Shown in pieces: positions 8,889-17,180 of a stretch of 64,000 nucleotides of DNA. Source of the DNA: Chryseobacterium sp. T16E-39. GTDB taxonomy: Bacteria > Bacteroidota > Bacteroidia > Flavobacteriales > Weeksellaceae. The position numbers were made by a program, and so were the translations under genes. How positions within the stretch are numbered: position 1 is the stretch's first letter; each line of letters starts with the position of its first letter. The stretch spans positions 124,001 to 188,000 of the forward strand of contig NZ_CP022282.1 in assembly GCF_002216065.1 (NCBI RefSeq). The letters run 5' to 3'. The notes beneath the pieces were generated by a model that saw nothing but the letters and a program-made list of their open reading frames with translations, was not told the origin of the DNA and did no database searches.

Positions 8889-9323
8889 TTAATGATCGGC
8901 TTTATAAAACTGATATTGGTCATTTTCATAATAGGCATTAATATGCTGTAAACCATTCGTAAGAATAATTTCTTCAGCACCAATAATAGAATTATACCTT
9001 GCGGTCTGTTCAAAAGTTTTTTCTGTTAATTTGATCTGGGGAGCTTTACACTCGATCAAAATTTTTGGCTGAGTTTTTTCTGTGATCAGAAGGTCAATTC
9101 TTTTGGTGAGGCCATTTAAAACGATCTTCTTTTCTGTAATCAACGCAGATACAGAATAAGACTTTACCGTAAGATAATAGTGTATCCAATGCTGTCTTAC
9201 CCATTCTTCAGGGGTAAGCAAAAGGTAAGTTTTACGAACTAAATCATAAATAAAAAACTTATCTTTGTCCTTCTTGAATTTAAAATCAAAAGTTTCTCTA
9301 AAATTCAGTTTTGGAAGTTCCAT
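8889..9323 (-). CDS. HsdR N-terminal domain protein (PD-(D/E)XK nuclease fold)
   Basis: A 144-aa protein matching the type I restriction HsdR_N_2 domain: KTYLLLTPEEWVRQHW at the N-terminus and KRIDLLITEKTQPKILIECKAP, with the D...ExK nuclease core, at ~80-100. It has no motor or specificity partner nearby, and in Flavobacteriia this stand-alone protein commonly sits beside holA, so it is not part of a restriction system here. Its start is only 6 bp from that of the divergent holA gene. Confidence 0.85.
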   Translation of the reverse strand: MELPKLNFRETFDFKFKKDKDKFFIYDLVRKTYLLLTPEEWVRQHWIHYYLTVKSYSVSALITEKKIVLNGLTKRIDLLITEKTQPKILIECKAPQIKLTEKTFEQTARYNSIIGAEEIILTNGLQHINAYYENDQYQFYKADH

Positions 9324-9329
9324 TAAAAG

Positions 9330-10367
9330 ATGAAAGAATTAGATTTAATCCTCAAAAATATTAAAAATAAAGAAGTTTTACCGATTTATTTTTTCCACGG
9401 AGACGAACCTTATTTTATTGATGTTGCTATAAAGGCGCTTGAACATAACTTTTTGGAAGAAGATGAAAAGGCGTTCAATCAGACAGTGACCTACGGGAAG
9501 GATACTTCCTATCAAGAGATTCTTTCTTTAGCAAGACAGTTTCCTATGATGGGAGACAAGCAGGTGATCATTGTAAAAGAGGCTCAGGATTTAAAACTCA
9601 ATGAAGAAGAAAACAGAATTCTGGAAGCTTATGTAGAAAATCCGGTGCCTTCTACGGTTCTGGTTTTTGCTCATAAACATAAGAAACTCGATAGCAGGAA
9701 AAAAGTAACAAAGGCTCTAGATAAAGCCAAAGTGCTTTTCCTCAGTGAATCGATCAGAGATAATAATCTTCCAAAATGGATTGCAGATGAATGTATTCAG
9801 TTAAATATCAAAACTGCACCTAATATTTCACACCTTTTAGCCGAATATTTAGGTAATGACCTGTCCAGAATTGCCAACGAACTTGGTAAATTAAAGATCA
9901 TTCTTAAAGAAGGTGAAGTTCTGGATGGAACAATTATCGAAAACCATATTGGCATTAGTAAGGAATACAATGTATTTGAACTTCAAAAGGCTTTAGGAAC
10001 AAAGAATGCTAATGCAGCATTTAAAATTGCCCATTTTATGGGAAAAAATCCTAAAAATAATCCTTTTGTAATGATGTTGGCCAGTCTGTATAACTACTTT
10101 TCAAATGTAATTATTTATCAGACGATGGCAGGGCAACCCCCACAGGTAATTGCTTCTCAAATGGGAATTAATCCTTATTTTATCAAAGATTATGCTGAAA
10201 CAGCAAGATTATATCCTTTAAAGCATGCGACAAGGGTTGTTTCTATTTTAAGGGAATTTGATATGAAAGGAAAGGGACTTGGGGCTGTGAATATGAGCGA
10301 AGGAGAATTGATCAAGGAATTGGTGTATAAGATTATTAATGTAGATAAGTTTAAGATGAAGGTTTAA
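9330..10367 (+). CDS. holA: DNA polymerase III subunit delta
   Basis: A 345-aa protein with the delta-subunit layout: N-terminal AAA+-like domain beginning PIYFFHGDEPYFIDVAIKAL, a second segment with FPMMGDKQVIIVKEAQDL, and the C-terminal collar domain with FELQKALGTKNANAAFKIA and AVNMSEGELIKELVYKI. It loads the sliding clamp as part of the replicase clamp loader. The start codon is 6 bp from the divergent HsdR_N-like gene, so its promoter must overlap that coding region. Confidence 0.93.
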   Translation: MKELDLILKNIKNKEVLPIYFFHGDEPYFIDVAIKALEHNFLEEDEKAFNQTVTYGKDTSYQEILSLARQFPMMGDKQVIIVKEAQDLKLNEEENRILEAYVENPVPSTVLVFAHKHKKLDSRKKVTKALDKAKVLFLSESIRDNNLPKWIADECIQLNIKTAPNISHLLAEYLGNDLSRIANELGKLKIILKEGEVLDGTIIENHIGISKEYNVFELQKALGTKNANAAFKIAHFMGKNPKNNPFVMMLASLYNYFSNVIIYQTMAGQPPQVIASQMGINPYFIKDYAETARLYPLKHATRVVSILREFDMKGKGLGAVNMSEGELIKELVYKIINVDKFKMKV

Positions 10368-10665
10368 GGGAGTGGAAAGTGGAGAGTTGAAGGTTGAAAG
10401 TGTTTGAGAGTAAGAGTGTTTGAGAGTGTTAGATTTTGAGGGTGTTAGGGTGATGGAATTAAAAAAGATTACTTTTATAACACTGCATTTTTAAGCGATT
10501 TTACGATTCAGCAGTTTTACAATTTTACAAACTCAAAACCCATTACAACGATCATCGACAACCGACATATTGATTATTGACAAGTATCATTAAAATTCCT
10601 TTAATAAAACATTTAAAATTACGAAATTAGCGAACTTTAATTTTAATCTTTTTGAAAAGTAAATT
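10368..10665. repeat. repeat-rich gap between holA and trxB
   Basis: Immediately after the holA stop come GGGAGTGGAAAGTGGAGAG and GAGTGTTTGAG units, matching those after the cupin gene (6231-6325) and also placed right after a stop codon. At 10493-10530 lies an inverted, degenerate copy of the 39-bp repeat at 7731-7844. No gene is visible. Confidence 0.55.
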
Positions 10666-11607
10666 ATGGAGCAAAATATTTTAGATTGTGTAATCGTTGG
10701 ATCAGGGCCTTCTGGATTTACAGCGGCAATTTATGCGGCAAGAGCAGATCTTAAACCTGAATTGTTTACAGGTTTGGAGCCAGGCGGACAATTAACAACA
10801 ACAACGGAGGTTGATAACTTTCCCGGATATCCTGCAGGTATTACAGGTCCTGAAATGATGATGGATTTGCAAAAACAGGCAGAAAGATTTGATACCAAAG
10901 TTCATTATGAAATGATCACGAAAGCCGAGTTTTCTAAGGAAGTAGGAGGGGTACATAAATTATATGCGGGAAACAAGGAGATTTTGGCAAAAACGGTAAT
11001 TATCTCTACTGGGGCTACTGCAAAGTACCTGGGTCTGGATGATGAGAAAAAATATAATGGTGGAGGTGTTTCTGCATGTGCTACTTGTGACGGATTTTTC
11101 TATAGAGGAAAAGACGTTGTGGTAGTAGGAGCAGGAGATACAGCAGCTGAAGAAGCGACTTATCTTGCTAAATTGGTGAATAAAGTGACCATGTTGGTGA
11201 GAAAAGATGAGTTCAGAGCTTCAAAAGCGATGATCCACAGAGTTCAGAACACACCTAATATTGAAGTGAAATTTCACCATGAGTTAATTGGTATTGAAGG
11301 TGAAAATAATTTGGTAGAAAGAGCGGTAGTGATCAACAATCAAAATCAGGAGAAATCTACAGTTGACGTTCACGGAATTTTTATCGCTATCGGTCACAAA
11401 CCGAATACAGGTATTTTTGCCGGACAAATTAACCTTGATGAGAACGGATATATCGTGACTGAAAAAGGATCTACAAGAACGAATCTTCCTGGTGTTTTTG
11501 CGGCAGGTGACGTTCAGGACCATATATACAGACAAGCAATTACAGCAGCAGGAAGTGGATGTATGGCGGCAATTGATGCTGAGAAGTACCTTGCAGAGTT
11601 ACATTAA
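10666..11607 (+). CDS. trxB: thioredoxin-disulfide reductase
   Basis: A 313-aa flavoprotein with the FAD-binding GSGPSG (12-17), redox-active CATCDG (Cys138 and Cys141), NADPH-binding GAGDTA (155-160) and the C-terminal FAD motif GVFAAGDVQD. Length and order are those of bacterial low-Mr thioredoxin reductase, which transfers electrons from NADPH to thioredoxin in the cytoplasm. A terminator follows at 11636-11669. Confidence 0.95.
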   Translation: MEQNILDCVIVGSGPSGFTAAIYAARADLKPELFTGLEPGGQLTTTTEVDNFPGYPAGITGPEMMMDLQKQAERFDTKVHYEMITKAEFSKEVGGVHKLYAGNKEILAKTVIISTGATAKYLGLDDEKKYNGGGVSACATCDGFFYRGKDVVVVGAGDTAAEEATYLAKLVNKVTMLVRKDEFRASKAMIHRVQNTPNIEVKFHHELIGIEGENNLVERAVVINNQNQEKSTVDVHGIFIAIGHKPNTGIFAGQINLDENGYIVTEKGSTRTNLPGVFAAGDVQDHIYRQAITAAGSGCMAAIDAEKYLAELH

Positions 11608-11635
11608 TACTCAAATCTGATACAATATATAGTAG

Positions 11636-11669
11636 ACGCATCATGAATTTGATGCGTTTATTTTTTATC
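11636..11669 (+). terminator. rho-independent terminator of trxB
   Basis: ACGCATC / GATGCGT stem with an 8-nt loop, followed by a T-rich tract. Confidence 0.8.
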
Positions 11670-11771
11670 CTGTTTTAGGAGATTTTGCTGGCTAGTAAAG
11701 AGCTGGCTGAAAATAATCGAATTGATTTCTAGTGGATTATTTCATTTTGTTAAAATTTACCGGGAAATTAT

Positions 11772-11802
11772 TTTGTCAGAATTAAAAAACATTCTATATT
11801 TG
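11772..11802 (+). promoter_or_regulatory. consensus Bacteroidota promoter of the tRNA-Ser gene
   Basis: TTTG at 11772-11775, a 19-nt spacer, and TATATTTG at 11795-11802 match the -33/-7 consensus exactly. The transcript would begin about 25 nt before the tRNA. It is one of the two clearest promoters in the window. Confidence 0.8.
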
Positions 11803-11835
11803 CACCACTGAAAACGACAGTATAACTGAAGTTAA

Positions 11836-11920
11836 GGAGAGATGGCAGAGTGGTCGATTGCGATAGTCTTGAAAACTATTGACTGTAACAGGTCCGGGGG
11901 TTCGAATCCCTCTCTCTCCG
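11836..11920 (+). tRNA. tRNA-Ser (anticodon TGA)
   Basis: An 85-nt sequence with acceptor stem GGAGAGA / TCTCTCC, the A-box-like TGGCAGAGTGGTCGA, a 5-bp anticodon stem ATAGT / ACTAT holding CTTGAAA (anticodon TGA, reads UCA), a variable arm of class II type, and the T-arm loop GGTTCGAATCC. The discriminator base is G; CCA is not encoded, as usual in Bacteroidota. The long variable arm confirms serine. Confidence 0.95.
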
Positions 11921-11949
11921 CTAAGAGGTAAAACTTAAAAAACAAAGAA

Positions 11950-12017
11950 CCTACAATTTGTAAAAATTGTAGGTTTTTTGTTTTTTTGGAGATATATTCA
12001 AAATTTTCAAAAATGCT
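11950..12017 (+). terminator. terminator hairpin downstream of tRNA-Ser (copy A of a repeated element)
   Basis: Stem CCTACAATTT / AAATTGTAGG (11950-11973) with a GTAA loop and a T-run, then TTCAAAAATGCT at 12006-12017. A second, covarying copy lies at 13507-13568, beyond the lipase gene. It serves as the tRNA terminator here. Confidence 0.75.
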
Positions 12018-12269
12018 CAAAAAAGTTGTGGCAAAATCGTGGCACTCTTAAATCTCACAAAAAATGTCGTAGAATTGAGATTAAATGCTTGTAAATTAAA
12101 TATTAGGAATATTTAACGACTTGATTTTAGAATGCATTAGTTCGACATTTATTAACTTTTAATAGTGTAGGTTATCCAGATTATATTTAAATTTAGATTA
12201 TGGAAAAGTGTTAATTTCAGGTTTCATATACCTCAAATTTCATTCTTTACCAATAAAAACTAATATACT
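12018..12269. other. gene-free leader region before the lipase gene
   Basis: AT-rich, with no reading frame of note and no clear consensus promoter. The opening stretch contains TTGTGGCAAAATCGTGGCA, a tandem of GTGGCA, just after copy A of the hairpin element. I see nothing else. Confidence 0.35.
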
Positions 12270-13289
12270 ATGGAACAACAAGAAAAACCAACGGTAGCAG
12301 CTGTTGCTACTGAATCTGACAAAGTAAATGCCCTTAAGTATGCCGGCGCTATTCAAATGGCGGTCGGTGTTGGTAAATACGCTCCGCCGGACCAGGACTA
12401 TTATCCTGATAAGGAAGCATATTATAAAGTATATAACGATCCTAGCTTTGCCCTTGTGCGAGATGTTGATTTTTTGGCTAATTTCAATATACAATACACA
12501 ATACAGGTCAAGGAAAATGTGGCCACGATGGACGGCAAGGAGATCGTAATATTACCGGAGGAGTACTTATCCTACTATGGTTATATCGCAATGGAAGCAA
12601 ATCCCACCGATCCTAAAAATCCGATTTGCGTGGTAGCCTTTCGTGGTACACAAACTCTTTTTGAATCATATGAAGATAAAAGATTTGCAGAGGAGTCCTT
12701 CATAGAGTATGACAATATGGGTAAATGCAAAATCCCACAAGGCTTTCATGAAATGTTGAAAAAGGCCCAGATTGTACCGCTGAAGAATAGTGGAAATACT
12801 GGCCGGGCTTCGTTATTTGAGTTTGCAAGAAATCCGGGCGTCCTTTTTGGAGGGAACGCGCCCAAATATATAACGGCTATAGGATATAGTCTGGGTGCTA
12901 CAATGGCTACTTATTTTGCTGCACTGGCAACCTTGAAAGGCAGGGATAATGTCCGCCTCTTTACCTTTGCATCGCCAAGGGTAGGAAACTTTAATTTTAT
13001 TACCTGGGCTGCCCAACTAATTAAAGAAAATAACATAGTTCGAAGTTATAACAGTGCCGATGAGGTTCCTACACTTCCTGACTGGCCTAGTATCAATGGT
13101 AATCGTTGTTTACATGTACCTGGTAAAGAATTTCAAGTGGATTCTACTAATGATTATAAACATGTTAGACCTGGTCCGGAATGTGCACATCAATTGTCCG
13201 TTTATATGTACCTGATGGACAGTAGTAAAAACCCCAATGTTGTTGGTGCTGGCGGTCATAAAGATTGTATGCCCGTAACAGAAAAATAG
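12270..13289 (+). CDS. class 3 lipase family protein
   Basis: A 339-aa protein without a signal peptide. FRGTQTL (~124-130) precedes the oxyanion region, GYSLGAT (205-211) holds the nucleophile Ser207, FASPRVGNFNF is the classic fungal-type lipase block, and NSADEVPTLP gives Asp264; the catalytic His is one of those near 298-310. This is a Lipase_3 alpha/beta hydrolase. It lies alone between two look-alike hairpin elements (11950 and 13507) and has its own terminator, which hints at a separately acquired unit. Confidence 0.87.
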   Translation: MEQQEKPTVAAVATESDKVNALKYAGAIQMAVGVGKYAPPDQDYYPDKEAYYKVYNDPSFALVRDVDFLANFNIQYTIQVKENVATMDGKEIVILPEEYLSYYGYIAMEANPTDPKNPICVVAFRGTQTLFESYEDKRFAEESFIEYDNMGKCKIPQGFHEMLKKAQIVPLKNSGNTGRASLFEFARNPGVLFGGNAPKYITAIGYSLGATMATYFAALATLKGRDNVRLFTFASPRVGNFNFITWAAQLIKENNIVRSYNSADEVPTLPDWPSINGNRCLHVPGKEFQVDSTNDYKHVRPGPECAHQLSVYMYLMDSSKNPNVVGAGGHKDCMPVTEK

Positions 13290-13292
13290 TAA

Positions 13293-13326
13293 AGGAGGGT
13301 GTCTCAAAAGGCACCCTCCTTTTTTG
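13293..13326 (+). terminator. strong rho-independent terminator of the lipase gene
   Basis: AGGAGGGTG / CACCCTCCT, a GC-rich 9-bp stem, followed by TTTTTT. It begins four bases after the stop codon. Confidence 0.9.
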
Positions 13327-13506
13327 GGGATCTCCTGGATAGTTTTTTCTGTTCTTATGGTATGCCCGGAGGAAAAACACACTCCGTCATATTTAAAGCC
13401 TCTTTGCAACACCAGACTTGTATGCAAAAAAAATAGTGTAGGTATTAGGCGTTCGATTGTTATTCCTTTCAGTCCGCTACAAATGAAACTTTAGAAATTT
13501 ATTAAG

Positions 13507-13568
13507 CCAGCAATTTGTGAAAATTGCTGGTTTTTTATTTTTCTATAAGTAGTATCTTCAAAAATGCT
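13507..13568 (+). repeat. copy B of the hairpin element, 3' of the lipase gene
   Basis: Stem CCAGCAATTT / AAATTGCTGG with a GTGA loop (13507-13530), then a T-run and TTCAAAAATGCT (13557-13568). Compared with copy A (11950-12017) both arms of the stem changed together, so the fold is kept. No gene lies before it in this position. The rest of the 13327-13838 gap shows nothing recognisable. Confidence 0.55.
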
Positions 13569-13838
13569 AACTGTTTTAGTTTACAACTCCTTTCAATACA
13601 GGAATGCTTTTATATGAATTTTTCAATTCTAATTTTAGTTACTACTTTAAAAAATTCCCATCTTACACATCTAGCATGTAAAAAACAATGTTCAGGATTA
13701 TAAATTAGAACGTTGTTTCGTGATTAAGTTGTTTATTTTTAGTTTGTTATGTTATTTTTAAATAAAAGGTTCGCATTTATCCTATGGAACATTCCAAGGT
13801 TTCCCCATACCTAATTTTGCATCATAAATATCTTTATT

Positions 13839-14459
13839 ATGAAAGCACTCCTGATTTTTTCGGTCATGTTGTTTAATTATTTTCAACCCGATATTGCACC
13901 ACCGACCAGCAAAGAATATCTGAATTATTCTATTATAAAAGACAATAAAATCATTGGTAATATCCGTGTGGAACGTTCTTTGAAAGACGATGTTACCGAA
14001 TATCTTTTTGAATCCCGAGCCAAAGTAAAAATACTTTACAGTATTGAGATTTATGACAAAATGGGGGTCACCTTTAAACAGAATATTCTGCAGCAGGCCA
14101 AACTTTATCGAACAATGAACGGGAAACTGAAAGTGAACAATACTGCTACCTGGAACGGAAGTTTTTATAATCTTTCGGACAAAGATGGAGCCAATGGTTC
14201 TCTAAAACAGTCTATTTTCAGCTCTACGGCAAGTCTGTATTTTAATGAGCCTGAAAAAATAAAATCTGTTTTTTCAGAGAAATTCCAAAAAATGATTCCT
14301 ATCCAGAAGATTAATTCTAAAAAATACAAGATCGATCTGCCGAACGGAAACACTACTACGTACACATACAACAATGGAATTTGCACTTTGGTCGAGGCCA
14401 ATACAGATTTTGCAAACTTAAAGTTTGTTCTTGATACAAACCTAAATAAGATCAATTAA
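13839..14459 (+). CDS. DUF6134 family protein
   Basis: A 206-aa protein with a short hydrophobic N-terminus (KALLIFSVMLFNYF), probably a signal peptide. The LNYSIIKDNKIIGNIRVER start, a mid region of alternating strands, and TTTYTYNNGICTLVEA match the DUF6134 family of Bacteroidota. The fold seems to be a single large beta-sheet, as in lipid-binding YceI/LolA-like barrels, but I cannot show that. Function unknown. Confidence 0.72.
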   Translation: MKALLIFSVMLFNYFQPDIAPPTSKEYLNYSIIKDNKIIGNIRVERSLKDDVTEYLFESRAKVKILYSIEIYDKMGVTFKQNILQQAKLYRTMNGKLKVNNTATWNGSFYNLSDKDGANGSLKQSIFSSTASLYFNEPEKIKSVFSEKFQKMIPIQKINSKKYKIDLPNGNTTTYTYNNGICTLVEANTDFANLKFVLDTNLNKIN

Positions 14460-14694
14460 AGAGCCATTACAATTGAATGTTATTTACTGGATAAATTCAA
14501 AATTAGAATTCTTTCTCAGGATCCTATCTCACTATTTGTTTAACATTTATTGCAGACGTGAGATAATTTTTGGTCAACTCAAAATTCATTAATGAGTGTA
14601 TTTATGACCAGTATTTTCTTACCTTAGTAAAAGGTTTCACGTTTCTCGTAGGATCTAAATAAGAAATTTTTTTGAAAACTATAAATAGATATTC

Positions 14695-16368
14695 ATGATG
14701 TTTCAACGTTCTCTAATTATTTTCGTCTTCTTATTCTTAGGTGTACAACAAGGTTATGGTCAATCAGCTGATATTAACCTTAAATTTAGGTATGAGAATA
14801 AAGTTAATCCTACAGGTATTGATGTATCTTATACTTTGTCCGAAGATTTTAGCAATAACACGGAGAGATTATTATTTTTATTAGATAAAATGTATCCATT
14901 ACAAAGGAGTAGTGATACCGTGTCTAATTTGCAGGTAAAAGATAGGCTAGGAGTATTTCCTCTTAAACTTCAGACAGGTGATAAGTCAAATAGTTCAGAC
15001 TATATAAACTGGAAGGCTCTACGTGCTCAGAATGGACCATTAACGGTTTCATATTATGTACCACTGGCGCCACGAATTGCTTTGAAAAGTGGACCTGTAA
15101 AAGACTTACAGGCTGCAGGGGATGGATTGTCAGGGGCAATCGGAAGTTTTCTGTTATTTCCTGACCATTCAAAGAAAATTACGATTAATCTCCATTGGAC
15201 GTTAAATAACGGTCAGGAGGCTGTTTGCAGCCAGGGTTTTGGGAAAAATGTTTCGTTCCAGACATCTGTGATTGATCTTTTTGAAACACAATTTCTGGCA
15301 GGAAGCCTGTATTCCCATGCAAGCGCTAAAGCAAATATGGGATTTAGTATGTATGGACTGGGGCAGGAAATAAACAGTGAGTTGAATGCTTCTGCGGATT
15401 GGTATGAGAAGGCATATACAACCATAAGAGATAGTCTGAATGGGCCACCCACTTCCCCTTTTTATTATTTTTTCAGGTCTTACGACGGTAATCCGATGTC
15501 AAGTGGAAGGGCTACGAATGGATCGTTTCTTCTGTACCTTCCTAAACAAATGTCAATGAATGATGAAGATACAAAAGTACTATCAGCTCATGAAATGATC
15601 CATGTTTTTGTCTCGGACCTTATTGATCCTGATGGACTGACAGATTGGTATGTAGAGGGTATTGCCGATTATCTTTCAGTAAAATTATTGTACGATGGAC
15701 AATTGATTAGCGAAAAAAAATATCTTGAAGTAGTCAATGAACAGGCAGCTGAATATTATACGAATACATTGAGGAATACACCGAACAAAAAAATACCAGA
15801 GGTTATGTGGTCGGGTACTAATGCATGGACTACGCCTTATACCAGAGGATCAATGTATTTTGCTGACCTTGAGGGAAAACTAAGGATGCACAAAACGAAA
15901 GTCACTGTGCTTGCACTGATTAACACATTGGATTCTATGAAAAAACGAGGAGAGCCAATCACTTCTGATTCATGGGTAAGCCTGCTGAAGAAAGAGGCCG
16001 GAGCATGGGCTGTAGCGGATTATGAAAGCATGTTGGCAGGCAATCTACTGATTCCGGTAGATAATGCTTTTGGTGAGAAGTTTAAAAGAAAACCTGTTAA
16101 GGCAAGATTTTTTGACCTGGGTTTTGAGTATCCAAAGTCTATCAAAGCTGGTGAGCAGATTAAAAATATAAAAGTCAATTCCCCTGCTGCAAGAGCTGGA
16201 TTACAAGACGGGGATACGATCAACAATGCGGTAGACCTTATTCCGTTATACAGAAGTTATTCAAAATCTTTAACTATTGAGGTAAAAAGAAACGGTAAAG
16301 TAATTCCAATCACCTATGAGCCTCGTTCAACATCGGCCACTGCCTATATGTGGACGATTGCTAAATAG
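14695..16368 (+). CDS. M61-like metallopeptidase with C-terminal PDZ domain, secreted
   Basis: A 557-aa protein with a signal peptide (MFQRSLIIFVFLFLGVQQGYGQ). A beta-rich N-terminal region leads to the gluzincin motif HEMIH (His299, Glu300, His303) and the downstream ligand Glu321 in WYVEGIADYL. The C-terminus (from ~460) is a PDZ domain with IKVNSPAARAGLQDGDTI. This architecture is that of glycyl-aminopeptidase-like M61 enzymes; the N-terminal half is divergent, so the exact family is inferred. The terminator at 16456-16495 follows. Confidence 0.8.
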   Translation: MMFQRSLIIFVFLFLGVQQGYGQSADINLKFRYENKVNPTGIDVSYTLSEDFSNNTERLLFLLDKMYPLQRSSDTVSNLQVKDRLGVFPLKLQTGDKSNSSDYINWKALRAQNGPLTVSYYVPLAPRIALKSGPVKDLQAAGDGLSGAIGSFLLFPDHSKKITINLHWTLNNGQEAVCSQGFGKNVSFQTSVIDLFETQFLAGSLYSHASAKANMGFSMYGLGQEINSELNASADWYEKAYTTIRDSLNGPPTSPFYYFFRSYDGNPMSSGRATNGSFLLYLPKQMSMNDEDTKVLSAHEMIHVFVSDLIDPDGLTDWYVEGIADYLSVKLLYDGQLISEKKYLEVVNEQAAEYYTNTLRNTPNKKIPEVMWSGTNAWTTPYTRGSMYFADLEGKLRMHKTKVTVLALINTLDSMKKRGEPITSDSWVSLLKKEAGAWAVADYESMLAGNLLIPVDNAFGEKFKRKPVKARFFDLGFEYPKSIKAGEQIKNIKVNSPAARAGLQDGDTINNAVDLIPLYRSYSKSLTIEVKRNGKVIPITYEPRSTSATAYMWTIAK

Positions 16369-16455
16369 AAACAGCTGGCTAAAAATATTTAATCCAATCA
16401 TTTGAGTAAGAGTATCTTTGGAATAATTACTTAATTTAAAGAGTTTGGTATAAAT

Positions 16456-16495
16456 AAAAAACCTGCTATTAATTACTAATAACAGGTTTTTATTT
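16456..16495. terminator. bidirectional terminator between the peptidase gene and the small-peptide operon
   Basis: AAAACCTGCTATTA / TAATAACAGGTTTT, with A- and T-runs on the two sides. It can serve the plus-strand peptidase gene and the minus-strand peptide genes that converge on it. Confidence 0.75.
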
Positions 16496-16509
16496 TTACA
16501 ATAAAGTTT

Positions 16510-16656
16510 TTAACTTAATATTTCACATGGTGCAAAACAATACAGCCATGGACATCTTTTTACTCCTGGAGGTGGACAGCATATTTCAGCACAGGTTACG
16601 GCTCCACCATTAGTGATCTTCAATTGATCTCTTGAAATTTTTTTTAAATTTTTCAT
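16510..16656 (-). CDS. 48-aa bacteriocin-like Cys-rich peptide with GG leader
   Basis: Encodes 48 aa. The leader MKNLKKISRDQLKITNGG ends in a double glycine, the cleavage signature of peptides exported by C39-peptidase ABC transporters. The predicted core after GG is rich in Cys (six) and Pro: TCAEICCPPPG, RCPWLYCFAPC. The start is an ATG with an A-rich upstream. It follows the sibling peptide gene at 16687 by 30 bp. It belongs to the family seen in Chryseobacterium and named bacteriocin-like protein; antibacterial activity has not been shown. The gene ends just before the terminator at 16456-16495. Confidence 0.8.
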   Translation of the reverse strand: MKNLKKISRDQLKITNGGAVTCAEICCPPPGVKRCPWLYCFAPCEILS

Positions 16657-16686
16657 AATAAAGTAATTTGGGGTTAAATTTGAAAT

Positions 16687-16830
16687 TTATGGCTGATTTC
16701 CGCCACCACATCCGTCATATGCCGTGCACTGCCATTTGCCATTGATTAAGCATATTTGACCACCTGGACAGTTGATACCACCCTTAATTGTTTTCAAATC
16801 CTGTTTGTTGATTTTCTTTAAATTTTTCAT
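16687..16830 (-). CDS. 47-aa bacteriocin-like Cys-rich peptide with GG leader
   Basis: Encodes 47 aa. The leader MKNLKKINKQDLKTIKGG is nearly the same as that of the peptide at 16510. The core has four Cys in the order CPGGQIC, WQC, DGC and ends in GGGNQP. Two different cores behind one conserved leader is the pattern of ribosomally made exported peptides. It is the first gene of the two-gene unit. No transporter, peptidase or modification enzyme is nearby, so export would have to be in trans. Confidence 0.8.
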   Translation of the reverse strand: MKNLKKINKQDLKTIKGGINCPGGQICLINGKWQCTAYDGCGGGNQP

Positions 16831-17180
16831 AATAAATTTGGTTTAGTTCTATGCTAAAATTAATCAATTTTTATTAATAGAAATTAAGTTATCAAGAAAA
16901 TGTTTTTGTTTAATTGCTTTTTATATAGTGGTTTTTACTTTTGTTTCGCAGGTATAGTGAAAATAATTTCTCATTTATGGAATCGATTAAATATCCGGAA
17001 AGGCTTTTGTTAATTGAGTTTTTTTTAAGCTAATGAACATCCTAAGGGCAAATGTTCCTTACGTAAAATCTTGCCTTATGGCAAGCTCGTTTTCATTGTG
17101 ATTTGGTAATTTTGGTTAAGAGATTTGAAAGTGTGAGACTTGTATAATCAGAATATATAAACCAAAATCTAAATATTACT
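16831..17180. other. intergenic region between the divergent peptide operon and the alpha/beta hydrolase gene
   Basis: Holds no gene. A 6-bp palindrome CTTGCC TTAT GGCAAG lies at 17070-17085, and a -7 box TAATTTTG at 17107-17114 faces the plus-strand hydrolase gene. No -33 element is clear, and I see no consensus promoter for the peptide operon. Confidence 0.4.

Noticed and set aside
8889..9323. Type I restriction system suggested by the HsdR N-terminal-like protein
   Set aside because: Only the nuclease-like domain is present; no HsdM, HsdS or motor; and it stands beside holA as in other Flavobacteriia.
11832..12020. 62-codon minus-strand reading frame overlapping the tRNA (contains LAEREGFEPP)
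   Set aside because: It is the antisense of tRNA-Ser; this peptide string is a well-known artefact of translating tRNA-Ser genes.
13110..13427. 105-codon minus-strand frame overlapping the lipase gene's 3' end
   Set aside because: Antisense to a well-supported gene and crosses a terminator.
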